DNA from: Lautropia dentalis | Lineage (GTDB): Bacteria; Pseudomonadota; Gammaproteobacteria; Burkholderiales; Burkholderiaceae_E | Direction of reading: 5' to 3' | Assembly: GCF_003892345.1 (NCBI RefSeq) | Contig: NZ_RRUE01000001.1 | Coordinates: forward strand, 1,442,078 to 1,506,077 | Length of the DNA stretch: 64,000 bases | Part shown: positions 16,771-25,503 of the stretch, piece after piece | Layout: every line of letters begins with the position of its first letter | Numbering within the stretch: position 1 is the stretch's first letter | Program-made: the position numbers and the translations under genes | The notes under the pieces: generated by a model | What the model was told of the DNA's origin: nothing | Seen by the model: the letters and a program-made list of their open reading frames with translations, nothing else | The model's database searches: none

Positions 16771-19434
16771 TCAGAGCACCACGTTCACCAGCCGGCCCGG
16801 GACGACGACGATGCGTTTGGGCGTCCTGCCCTCGGCCAGGCGCACCACCTCGGGGGCGGCGGCAGCCACGGCCTCGATGGCCGCCTTGCCGGCATCGGCC
16901 GGTACGCGGATGCTGCCACGCAGCTTGCCGTTGACCTGCAGCACCAGTTCCAGTTCGCTTTTGACCAGCGCGCCCTCGTCCACGACGGGCAGCGGGGCAT
17001 CGATGATCTCGCGGCCGTCGAAACTGCGGCCCAGCGCCAGTTCGTTCCAGAGGGCGTGCGTGATGTGCGGAACGATCGGGTAGAGGCTGCGCACCAGGAT
17101 CGACATGCCTTCGCGCAGGGCGGCGGCGTCGGCCGGGCCGGTGGGCGGCGTTTTCTGGGCGGCGGCTTCCAGCGCGTTGAGGATCTTCATCGCGCCGGAG
17201 ACGATGGTGTTGTACTGCTGGCGCTCGTAGTCGTACTGGATCTGTTTCAGCACGGTATGCACGTCGAAGCGCAGGTCGCGCCAGGTGTCGGACAGGGCGC
17301 TGGCGTCGATGGTGTCGGCTGCGCCGGCGATGGTGGCCTGCTGGGCATGGCCGAAGGCCCAGAAGCGGCGCAGGAAGCGGCTGGCGCCTTCCACACCGCT
17401 GTCGGACCATTCCAGCGTCTGCTCCGGGGGGCTGGCAAACATGACGAATAGCCGCGCGGTGTCGGCGCCGAAGCGTTCGATCAGCGAGGTGGGGTCGACC
17501 CCGTTGTTCTTGCTCTTGGACATGGTGCCGATGCCGGCGTAGGTGATTTCCGAACCGTCGGATTTCAGGCGGGCGCCGGTGACGCGGCCCTGGGCGTCGG
17601 TGATGTTCTCGACATCCTTCGGCCAGAAGTATTCGATGCCCCCCTTCGGTGTGCGCCGCTGGTAGATGTGGTTGAGCACCATGCCCTGGGTGAGCAGGCG
17701 GGTGAAGGGCTCGTCGAACTTCACGAGGCCCATGTCGCGCATGACCCGGGTCCAGAAGCGGGCGTAGAGCAGGTGCAGCACGGCGTGCTCGATGCCGCCG
17801 ATGTACTGGTCCATGGGCATCCAGTAGTCGTTGCGGGCATCGACCATGGCCTGGTCGTTGTCGTGCGAGCAGTAGCGCATGTAGTACCACGACGAATCGA
17901 TGAAGGTGTCCATCGTGTCGGTTTCGCGCCGGGCCGGCTTGCCGCAGCAGGGGCAGTCGACCTTCAGGAAGGCTTCGCACCTGTTGAGCGGGTTGCCGCT
18001 GCCGTCGGGAACGAGGTCTTCGGGCAGGACCACCGGCAGGTCTTCGTCCGGTACGGGCACCTCGCCGCAGGCCTCGCAGTGGATGATGGGGATGGGGGTG
18101 CCCCAGTAGCGCTGGCGGGAGATGCCCCAGTCGCGCAGGCGGTACTGGATGTGCTTGCCGCCCAGTCCCTTCGCCTCGAGTTCGGCCGCCACCTTGTCGA
18201 CGGCGGCCTGGTGGCCGAGTCCGTCGAGCAGCGGTCCGGAATTGACGCAGACGCCGTGTTCCTTGTCGGCGTACCAGTCGTGCCACAGGTTTATGTCGTA
18301 GGGCTGATTGTCGACGGAGATGACCGGGTGGATGGGCAGGCCGTATTTGTGGGCGAAGTCGAAGTCGCGGTCGTCGTGGGACGGCACGCCCATGACGGCG
18401 CCGTCTCCGTAGCTCATCAGCACGTAGTTGCCCACCCAGACCGGCACGTCGGCGCCGGTGAGGGGGTGCCGGACGGTGAGGCCGGTATCGACGCCCTGTT
18501 TTTCCATGGTGGCGAGGTCGGCTTCCATGGCGGAGCCGGCACGGGCGGCCTCGACGAAGGCGGCCACCTCGGGGCACTGGGCGGCGGCCAGCTGGGCGAT
18601 GGGGTGCTCGGCGGCCACGGCCACGAAGGAGACGCCCATGATGGTGTCGGCGCGGGTGGTGAAGACGTAGAGTCTGCCGTCACCGATGGGCTGGCCGTCC
18701 GGGTCGCGCAGGTCGTGCGGGAAGGCAAAGCGCACGCCCTCGGAACGGCCGATCCAGTTGGCCTGCATCATGCGCACGCGCTCGGGCCAGCCTTCGAGGT
18801 GTTCGGTGACTTCCTTCAGCAGCTCGCCGGCGTAGTCGGTGATGCGCAGGTAGTACATCGGGATGTCGCGCTTCTCGACCGGGGCGCCCGAGCGCCAGCC
18901 CTTGCCGTCGACCACCTGCTCGTTGGCCAGCACGGTCTGGTCGACCGGATCCCAGTTGACGGTGCCCTGCTTGCGGTAGGCAATGCCCTTTTCGCGCATG
19001 CGCAGGAACAGCCACTGGTTCCATTTGTAGTAGTCGGGACTGCAGGTGGCCACTTCGCGCGACCAGTCGATGGCCAGGCCCAGCGGCTGCATCTGCTGCT
19101 TCATGTAGGCGATGTTGTCCCACGTCCATCTGGCCGGGGCCACACCATTTTTGAGGGCGGCATTTTCGGCAGGCAGGCCGAAGGCGTCCCAGCCCATGGG
19201 CATGAGGACGTTGTAGCCGCTCATGCGCAGGTGGCGGTACATCACGTCGTTGAGCGTGTAGTTGCGCACGTGCCCCATGTGCAGGATGCCGGAGGGGTAG
19301 GGCAGCATCGAGCAGGCATAGTATTTGCCTTTGGGGAAACGCGGGTCGTGCTCGATGGCGCGGTAGGCGTTGGTGGCCTGCCAGTGCGCGCGGGCCTGGG
19401 ATTCGATGCCGTGGGGGTCGTAACGCTCGTCCAT
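16771..19434 (-). CDS. leuS: Leucyl-tRNA synthetase
   Basis: The 887-residue class I synthetase shows the HIGH-type motif HMGH in [14 protein letters not shown], the editing domain and zinc-binding Cys pairs ([18 protein letters not shown]), and the KMSKS-type motif [12 protein letters not shown]. It charges tRNA-Leu. It begins at an ATG that faces the divergent cytochrome b561-like gene about 65 bases away, so the short gap must hold promoters in both directions. It is the first gene of leuS-lptE-holA. Confidence 0.98.
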   Translation of the reverse strand: MDERYDPHGIESQARAHWQATNAYRAIEHDPRFPKGKYYACSMLPYPSGILHMGHVRNYTLNDVMYRHLRMSGYNVLMPMGWDAFGLPAENAALKNGVAPARWTWDNIAYMKQQMQPLGLAIDWSREVATCSPDYYKWNQWLFLRMREKGIAYRKQGTVNWDPVDQTVLANEQVVDGKGWRSGAPVEKRDIPMYYLRITDYAGELLKEVTEHLEGWPERVRMMQANWIGRSEGVRFAFPHDLRDPDGQPIGDGRLYVFTTRADTIMGVSFVAVAAEHPIAQLAAAQCPEVAAFVEAARAGSAMEADLATMEKQGVDTGLTVRHPLTGADVPVWVGNYVLMSYGDGAVMGVPSHDDRDFDFAHKYGLPIHPVISVDNQPYDINLWHDWYADKEHGVCVNSGPLLDGLGHQAAVDKVAAELEAKGLGGKHIQYRLRDWGISRQRYWGTPIPIIHCEACGEVPVPDEDLPVVLPEDLVPDGSGNPLNRCEAFLKVDCPCCGKPARRETDTMDTFIDSSWYYMRYCSHDNDQAMVDARNDYWMPMDQYIGGIEHAVLHLLYARFWTRVMRDMGLVKFDEPFTRLLTQGMVLNHIYQRRTPKGGIEYFWPKDVENITDAQGRVTGARLKSDGSEITYAGIGTMSKSKNNGVDPTSLIERFGADTARLFVMFASPPEQTLEWSDSGVEGASRFLRRFWAFGHAQQATIAGAADTIDASALSDTWRDLRFDVHTVLKQIQYDYERQQYNTIVSGAMKILNALEAAAQKTPPTGPADAAALREGMSILVRSLYPIVPHITHALWNELALGRSFDGREIIDAPLPVVDEGALVKSELELVLQVNGKLRGSIRVPADAGKAAIEAVAAAAPEVVRLAEGRTPKRIVVVPGRLVNVVL

Positions 19435-19498
19435 GGGGGCTTTTGGGGAGGGGCGGGGGAGTCCAGTAAGCCCCGTATTCTATCTTTCCTTCGGTATC

Positions 19499-20749
19499 AT
19501 GCGCCCCATGCTGGATTTTTCCGTACTTCCCTCCTGGCTGGCCGGGGTGCTGCGTGTCTGCATGGACTGGCTGCTGGCACCGGTGCACGCCGGGCCGCCC
19601 GACGACGTGAACCAGGCCGATTTCTGGCACGGCGTGCTGATGGCCGTGGGTGGTGGTGTGCTGGTGCCGGTGTCGGTGCTGGCCGCACGCTACTGGAAGA
19701 TCGTGCCCGGGCAGGACTGGCCGCGGGTGATCAATCACCGGGGCTGGCAGATCGTGCACCACGCAGGTGGTGCGCTGGCACTGCTGTGTCTGGTGACCGG
19801 GGTGACGCTGGTGTTCCAGGGCATGTCGCTGGCCAGTCACCTCAACCATCCGCATGCCTGGGCAGGCTGGGGCGTGATGACCCTCGTGCTGTTGCTGGTG
19901 CTGAACACGGCGCTGCGGGGCAGCATCGGCGGCCCGGGGCGGCGGCAGGCGCGCACACTGGTGCATCTGCACGATGTGCCGGGTGACTTCTACGACATGA
20001 CACTGCGGCGCCGCATTTTCGAGTGGGGGCACCGGCTGCTGGGCTGGGGGCTGGTGTTTGCGCTGCTGGGCACGGTGCTGACCGGCTACTGGCACGTGAA
20101 CGTGAACCGGTGGGTGCTGCTGCTCACCGCGCTGTGGTGGCTACTGCTGGCCGTGCTGGCGCTGCGCTGGGAGCGGCAGGGCCGGGCGGTGGATGGCTAT
20201 CAGGCCCGCTGGGGGCCGAGCATGGGCCACCCGGGCAACCGCATCCCGCTGCTGGGCGGCTGGCACCGGCGCTATTCGGAAGAGGAATACACCCGGCTGC
20301 CGTGGGGGGGCGGGCTGATTCGCCAGCGCCGCAAGCGTACGGCACGCCAGCGGCGGGCGGCCCGGCTGCAGGCGGCGGCCGACCGGCGCGCGCAGGCGGC
20401 GGCGCAGGCGCTGGAGGAGGCACGGCAGGTGCCCCTGTCCGATACGGTGGTGGCGGCCGATGGCGTGGTGATGGCTGCGCAGGAGGGCTCGGCCGAGTGG
20501 GCGGAGCTGTCGTCCTGGCCCGAGACCATCACCATCCTGGAGGTGACCGACGGGGCCGTGGTGACCCGCGGGCTGAAGGTGCTGTCGGGCGATGAAGGTG
20601 ATGCAGCGCGTGGCGGTGTTTCGGCCGGGGATCTGCCTGCGGGCGGGCGGCGTGCCGGTGCGGGGCGCCGTCGCCGGACCCGGCTGCACAAGGCATCCGT
20701 GCGCCGCGAGGGCGGGCGCCGGCCGCCGTCCACGTCCGGGGGCCGGTAG
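19499..20749 (+). CDS. Cytochrome b561-like membrane protein with long basic C-terminal tail
   Basis: The product is about 416 residues. The first 230 contain about five or six membrane helices, with the cytochrome b561 pattern WHGVLMAVGGGVLVPVSVLA and histidines in QIVHHAGG, SHLNHPHAW and EWGHRLLGW that could ligate two hemes. It may transfer electrons across the inner membrane. The remaining 180 residues are cytoplasmic and Arg/Ala-rich (QRRKRTARQRRAARLQAAAD), without a known domain. Start codons at 19499 and 19508 are both possible. It lies 9 bases upstream of the helicase gene. Confidence 0.72.
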   Translation: MRPMLDFSVLPSWLAGVLRVCMDWLLAPVHAGPPDDVNQADFWHGVLMAVGGGVLVPVSVLAARYWKIVPGQDWPRVINHRGWQIVHHAGGALALLCLVTGVTLVFQGMSLASHLNHPHAWAGWGVMTLVLLLVLNTALRGSIGGPGRRQARTLVHLHDVPGDFYDMTLRRRIFEWGHRLLGWGLVFALLGTVLTGYWHVNVNRWVLLLTALWWLLLAVLALRWERQGRAVDGYQARWGPSMGHPGNRIPLLGGWHRRYSEEEYTRLPWGGGLIRQRRKRTARQRRAARLQAAADRRAQAAAQALEEARQVPLSDTVVAADGVVMAAQEGSAEWAELSSWPETITILEVTDGAVVTRGLKVLSGDEGDAARGGVSAGDLPAGGRRAGAGRRRRTRLHKASVRREGGRRPPSTSGGR

Positions 20750-20758
20750 AATGCCGGC

Positions 20759-23170
20759 ATGGCTGATCTACTTGCCCATCTCAATCCACAGCAACGGGCC
20801 GCTGTCACCGTCCCTGGCGGACATGCACTGATTCTGGCGGGAGCCGGCAGCGGCAAGACCCGCGTGCTCACCACCCGCATCGCATGGCTGGTCGGGTCCG
20901 GACAGTGCTCGCCGTCCGGGATCATGGCCGTGACCTTTACCAACAAGGCTGCGCGCGAGATGATGGCGCGTCTGGGGGCGATGCTGATGAGTGCCAACCC
21001 CCGGGCCATGTGGGTGGGTACCTTCCATGGTCTGTGCAACCGGCTGCTGCGGGCGCATCACCGCGATGCGGGGCTGCCGGCCAGCTTCCAGATCATGGAC
21101 GGTTCGGACCAGCTGGGGGCCATCAAGCGGCTGCTGCGCGGGCTGAACGTGGATGACCAGAAGTTCCAGCCCAAGGCGGTGCAGCACTTCATCAACGGCA
21201 GCAAGGAGGCGGGGCTGCGTGCGGCCGATGTGCCCACCGGTGACGCGCACAGCCGCCGGCTGGTGGAGCTGTACGCGGCCTACGATGAACAGTGCCAGCG
21301 TGAGGGGGTGGTGGATTTTGCAGAGCTGCTGCTGCGTGCCTACGAGCTGCTCAAACGCAACCAGCCGTTGCGTCAGCACTATCAGCAGCGCTTCCGGCAC
21401 ATCCTGATCGACGAGTTCCAGGACACCAACGACCTGCAGTACCGCTGGCTGACGCTGCTGGCGGCCGGCGGGGCGTCGCTGTTTGCGGTGGGCGACGACG
21501 ACCAGTCGATCTACGCCTTCCGTGGTGCCAACGTGGGCAACATGGCGGCCTTCGAACGCGACTATGCCGGCCCGCAGCTGATCCGTCTGGAGCAGAACTA
21601 CCGCTCGCACGCGCACATCCTGGATTCGGCCAACCATCTGATCCGCCAGAACACCGGCCGGCTGGGCAAGGACCTGTGGACGGATGCCGGCGAGGGCGAG
21701 CCGGTGCGGGTGTTTGCCGGTTTTTCGGACCGTGACGAGGGCAACTGGATTCTGGACGAGATCCGCGCGCTGGTGGCCGACGGCATGGAACGTTCGGAAA
21801 TCGCCATCCTGTACCGCGCCAATGCCCAGTCGCGCATTCTGGAGCACACGCTGTTCTCGGCCGGGGTGCCATACCAGGTGTATGGGGGCCTGCGCTTCTT
21901 CGAGCGGGCCGAGATCAAGCATGCGCTGGCCTACCTGCGGCTGATCGAGAACCCCGACGACGACGGCGCCTTCCTGCGGGTCGTGAACTTCCCGGCGCGC
22001 GGCATCGGCGCCCGCACGCTCGAGAGCCTGCAGGACACGGCGCGCACGCATGGTATCAGCCTGTACCGTGCCGTGCCGATGACGAGCGGCGCGGGCGGCA
22101 CGCGGCTTTTGCAGTTCGTCAGGCTCATCGAGCTGATGCGCCAGAACAGCGCCCGCCTACCGCTGTCGGAGAGCATCGACGACGTGATCGGCCGCAGCGG
22201 CCTCATGGCTCACTACGAGCAGGAGCGCGAGGGCCAGGAGCGCATCGAGAACCTGAAGGAGCTGGTCAACGCGGCGCTGGCCTTCCAGGCCGAAGGCGGC
22301 ATTGATGCCGCCACGCCGGCCAGCGCGGGCCTGGCGGGCACGACACAGCCGGCCGCAGATGGCGCCGTGCTGCCTGCCGATGCAGCGCCCGTGGTGCAGG
22401 TCTCGCCGCTGGCGGCCTTCCTGGCTCATGCCTCGCTGGAATCCGGCGATGGCCAGGCCGAGGAGGGCGTGGATGCAGTGCAGCTGATGACCGTCCACGC
22501 GGCCAAGGGCCTGGAATTCGAGACGGTGTTCGTCACCGGGCTGGAGGAAGGGCTCTTCCCGCACGAGAACTCGGCTTCCGATCCCGGCGGGCTGGAAGAG
22601 GAGCGCCGGCTGATGTACGTGGCGATGACCCGTGCACGTCGGCGTCTGTACCTGTCACTGGCCCAGACCCGGATGCTGCACGGCCAGACCCGCTACAACA
22701 TGCAGTCCCGCTTCCTGTCCGAGCTGCCCGAGCGTTCGCTGAAATGGCTGAGCGAAATGCCCTCGGCCAGTGCCCAGGGCAGCCTGGGCCTGGGGGCGGA
22801 ACGCGGCAGCCGGGGCTACTACGGAGGTGGCGGCTACGGCGGAGGTGGCTACGGCAGTGGCGGTGGCAACGGGGGCGGCAACTGGCGCCCGCGTCTGGAC
22901 AGTGCCGTGCACGAGCGCAACCGCCAGTCCGGCTGGGTGCGCCCGGCCGATCCGAGCATCCCGGCCAGTGGCGACGCCAGCGGCAAGGCCCGCGCCGGGC
23001 GCGACAGCCGCTACCACATCGGCCAGTCGCTGCGTCATGCGCGCTTTGGTGAAGGCGTGGTCACGGGCATCGAAGGCAATGGCGACGATGCCCGCATCCA
23101 GATCCGCTTCAAGGCGCCGCACGGCATCAAATGGCTCGCGCTGGCCGTGGCCAAGCTGGAGCCGGTCTGA
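20759..23170 (+). CDS. uvrD: ATP-dependent DNA helicase, UvrD/PcrA family
   Basis: The 803-residue SF1A helicase opens with LNPQQRAAV and the Walker A loop AGAGSGKT (residues 27-34). It continues with DEFQDTN, GDDDQSIYAFRGA, QNYRS, and the C-terminal VQLMTVHAAKGLEFETVF and MYVAMTRARRRLY motifs. It unwinds DNA in repair and removes roadblocks. After the helicase core a Gly/Tyr patch (GGGGYGGGGYGSGGGNGGG) forms a flexible linker to a C-terminal KOW-like segment (VGQSLRHARFGEGVVTG type) that in PcrA/UvrD contacts RNA polymerase. Rep is an alternative name, but the C-terminal segment favours UvrD. Confidence 0.92.
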   Translation: MADLLAHLNPQQRAAVTVPGGHALILAGAGSGKTRVLTTRIAWLVGSGQCSPSGIMAVTFTNKAAREMMARLGAMLMSANPRAMWVGTFHGLCNRLLRAHHRDAGLPASFQIMDGSDQLGAIKRLLRGLNVDDQKFQPKAVQHFINGSKEAGLRAADVPTGDAHSRRLVELYAAYDEQCQREGVVDFAELLLRAYELLKRNQPLRQHYQQRFRHILIDEFQDTNDLQYRWLTLLAAGGASLFAVGDDDQSIYAFRGANVGNMAAFERDYAGPQLIRLEQNYRSHAHILDSANHLIRQNTGRLGKDLWTDAGEGEPVRVFAGFSDRDEGNWILDEIRALVADGMERSEIAILYRANAQSRILEHTLFSAGVPYQVYGGLRFFERAEIKHALAYLRLIENPDDDGAFLRVVNFPARGIGARTLESLQDTARTHGISLYRAVPMTSGAGGTRLLQFVRLIELMRQNSARLPLSESIDDVIGRSGLMAHYEQEREGQERIENLKELVNAALAFQAEGGIDAATPASAGLAGTTQPAADGAVLPADAAPVVQVSPLAAFLAHASLESGDGQAEEGVDAVQLMTVHAAKGLEFETVFVTGLEEGLFPHENSASDPGGLEEERRLMYVAMTRARRRLYLSLAQTRMLHGQTRYNMQSRFLSELPERSLKWLSEMPSASAQGSLGLGAERGSRGYYGGGGYGGGGYGSGGGNGGGNWRPRLDSAVHERNRQSGWVRPADPSIPASGDASGKARAGRDSRYHIGQSLRHARFGEGVVTGIEGNGDDARIQIRFKAPHGIKWLALAVAKLEPV

Positions 23171-23192
23171 TGACGTGTGCGGCCTGCGGTGT

Positions 23193-25250
23193 TCAGAGCA
23201 GGCCGGTGGTGCCCGGGTGCTGTTCCAGCACGCTGTCCAGCAGGGCGGTGCTGCTCATGGAAAGGGGCATCATGCCCGGGGGCTGCGCCTGAGCCCCCGG
23301 CAGCGTCACGCCGTCCGTGGCCGGGTGTGCCACACCCACAAGCTCGGGCGACGCGTCCGTTGTCTCCCGCTCGTGGTGAGGGAGGGGCAGCGATTTCTTG
23401 TCCGGGGTTTTCCAAGAAGGTTCCAGTTCCATCGAGTACGGTCCCGGATCGACCATCCGGTCGTTGGCGTTGTAGGGGGTGAGAAAAATTTCCCCACCCT
23501 CGTTCGACGCATGGTTCCAGTACACCTTGTCGAAGTCCTCGGCCCTGATGATGTCGCCCACTTTCAGCTGGGTGCCGCCATCTTCACCCAGGACCAGGGC
23601 ATCAAGAATGCCATTGGTGTCGTTGCTTTCGGTGATGTTGGTCACCTTGACGTAGGCAGGGTGCTCTTCCACCGGGTCGAAGTACCCGGCAGCGATGTGG
23701 AACAGCGGCCTGGCCTCGTTGATGCTGACGGTCTGCTCGATGGCGCCCGGCAGGGCAGTACCCTGGGCATCCTGCACCGGGATGAACTTGAACGAGCCGC
23801 CTTCGTTCTTCGAGGCGTCCCAGACCACCTTGTCGAAATCGGCGCGGGAAACCACGCTGCCGGTCGTGAGGGCCTCGCCGTCCTGCAGGCTCATCGTGTT
23901 GGCAGTGGCTTCGCCTTCCTTGCCCTGGATGGCCGTGATGCGCACGAAAGATGGTGCGGTTGCACTGTCCGTTCCGTTGAAGATTTCAGCGCCGACCGCC
24001 TTGCTCTGGTTATACGTATAGGCCACGGATACGTCGGCCTCGTAGGTGGGCAGTGCAGGGGCCTCGTGAATGGTGACGGTCTGCTCGACCGCACCCGGCA
24101 GGGCGGTACCCTGCGCATCCTGTACCGGAATGAACTTGAACGAGCCGCCTTCGTTTTTCGAGGCGTCCCAGACTACCTTGTCGAAGTCAGCGCGGGAGAT
24201 GATCTGATGGGGGACGATCGCGTTGCCGCCCTGCAGGCTCATCGTGCCGGCGGTGGCGTCGCCCTCCTTGCCCTGGATGGACGTGATGCGCACGAAGGCC
24301 GGTGCCGTCTCTTCGTTGGAGCCGCTGAAGATGGCTGCACCCAGAACCTTGCTCTCGCTGTGTGCGTAAGAGACCGATGTGTTCCCGGCATAGGTGGGCA
24401 GGGGCTTGGCCTGCGGCGGCGTGTCGTCGTGACCCCCCTCGGTGGGTCTAGGGGTATCCGTGCCGGACGTGACAGGTTTGGCAGGTTCAGTGGGTGCAGC
24501 AGGCGCAGCGGATGTGCCTGCCGTGCCATCGTTCGTCGGCTGGGAAGGAGCCGCCGGCGTGATTCCGGTCGCCAGCAAAGCTGCGTTCGCGGATGGAGTG
24601 GTCGTCGTCCCGAGTTGGGGAGCGTCCGTTCCGGCCGTGTTGCTGTCCTTGTTTCCATCTTCCCGGCTGCCATCGTCGCGTCCGGTGGACAGGCGGTTGC
24701 GCGCCGAGAGGTTGTACATCCGGTCGCCATCGTTCAGGTTGGCGCCGGCAGCCAGAGCGAAGGCGCCAAGGATGCCGGGGCCGAGCAGCGTCGAACCGGC
24801 TGCGGCCGTCATGCCGACAGCGCCGGCCGTGCCTGCAGCCACGCCAGCCGTGCCCGCAGTCGCGCTGGCCGTACCTGCGGCTGTGCTGGCCGTACCTGCA
24901 GCGGTACTGGCTGTGCCCCCAGCAGCACTGGCCTCGGCCGAGGCGCCGACAGAGGCTGCTGCGCCGTGGGTGGCCGACGATGCAGCGCCAGCCGCCTGTG
25001 CAGCGCCGTCTGCGGTGGTTGCGGCATCGGCGCCGGACGGCAGCCAGAAAGCCGCCTTGTCCTGGTCATCGTCCTCCTGGGCTTCGGGTGTCGATGCGGC
25101 CGCAAGTTTCAGGTTTCCCTGGGCCTCACCAGAAGGAACACGTGCCATGGTGTCACGATAAGCGGCACGGGCATGCTTCAGGACATCGTGCCGCAGGATG
25201 TCGTGAGGGGAGAGGGTATTGCCAGACTGGCTGCCGGTTCGCGTCATCAT
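23193..25250 (-). CDS. Repeat-containing putative surface adhesin, paralogue A
   Basis: I do not recognise a named family. The 685-residue product has several parts. An acidic N-terminal motif DDDQDKAAFWLPSG lies near 60-73. An Ala/Gly/Thr-rich stretch (85-150) leads into a hydrophobic segment, LLGPGILGAFALAAG (155-169). A Pro/Thr linker precedes three repeats at about 291-394, 407-510 and 514-600. Repeats 1 and 2 are about 116 residues apart and nearly identical in places. Their pattern (SFVRITAIQGK, then a G-x-V-[IV]-S-R-A-D-F step, then GGSFKFIPVQDAQG) resembles cadherin-like repeats of large type I-secreted adhesins. There is no Sec signal peptide. The C-terminus ends STALLDSVLEQ. Paralogue B is upstream on the same strand, and core genes flank the pair. 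Confidence 0.7.
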   Translation of the reverse strand: MMTRTGSQSGNTLSPHDILRHDVLKHARAAYRDTMARVPSGEAQGNLKLAAASTPEAQEDDDQDKAAFWLPSGADAATTADGAAQAAGAASSATHGAAASVGASAEASAAGGTASTAAGTASTAAGTASATAGTAGVAAGTAGAVGMTAAAGSTLLGPGILGAFALAAGANLNDGDRMYNLSARNRLSTGRDDGSREDGNKDSNTAGTDAPQLGTTTTPSANAALLATGITPAAPSQPTNDGTAGTSAAPAAPTEPAKPVTSGTDTPRPTEGGHDDTPPQAKPLPTYAGNTSVSYAHSESKVLGAAIFSGSNEETAPAFVRITSIQGKEGDATAGTMSLQGGNAIVPHQIISRADFDKVVWDASKNEGGSFKFIPVQDAQGTALPGAVEQTVTIHEAPALPTYEADVSVAYTYNQSKAVGAEIFNGTDSATAPSFVRITAIQGKEGEATANTMSLQDGEALTTGSVVSRADFDKVVWDASKNEGGSFKFIPVQDAQGTALPGAIEQTVSINEARPLFHIAAGYFDPVEEHPAYVKVTNITESNDTNGILDALVLGEDGGTQLKVGDIIRAEDFDKVYWNHASNEGGEIFLTPYNANDRMVDPGPYSMELEPSWKTPDKKSLPLPHHERETTDASPELVGVAHPATDGVTLPGAQAQPPGMMPLSMSSTALLDSVLEQHPGTTGLL
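23721..24380 (-). repeat. Tandem duplication, period 348 bp, within paralogue A
   Basis: The segments coding for repeats 1 and 2 align at an offset of 348 bases (116 codons). An example is the stretch around 23781-23851 against 24129-24199, which differs at only a few bases. Repeat 3 is much more diverged at DNA level. This indicates one recent internal duplication on top of an older repeat array. Confidence 0.8.
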
Positions 25251-25440
25251 CGATCGATCTCAAGAGAAAGCGCAAAGAGCGGCCGAACGCAGGGGATGCG
25301 CCAGGCCGTATTCTTCGTTGATCTCGATACTGACGATTTGTTCTCGAATTAAAAGCAGATGATGAACGACTGGAAGCCGTGACGGGACGGATGGCGCCTG
25401 TTGTGGAGGCTGGGTGAATTTCAGGAGGCTCAATACGACA

Positions 25441-25471
25441 ATGGTGCCGGGGACGTATCCCTCGGCACCAT
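25441..25471 (-). terminator. Hairpin downstream of paralogue B
   Basis: ATGGTGCCGGGG at 25441 pairs with CCCTCGGCACCAT ending at 25471, with a loop of about 6 bases. It lies 33 bases after the stop codon of paralogue B in the direction of transcription. The following bases on that strand contain only short T runs, so termination strength is uncertain. Confidence 0.45.
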
Positions 25472-25503
25472 CGTCATCTCTCACGGCAGGGTGTCGTCCT
25501 GCG

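Noticed and set aside
16445-19986. Long open frames on both strands over leuS (710 and 772 codons)
   Set aside because: leuS occupies the region with all class I synthetase motifs. The alternative products are Arg/His- or Gly/Val-rich shadows.
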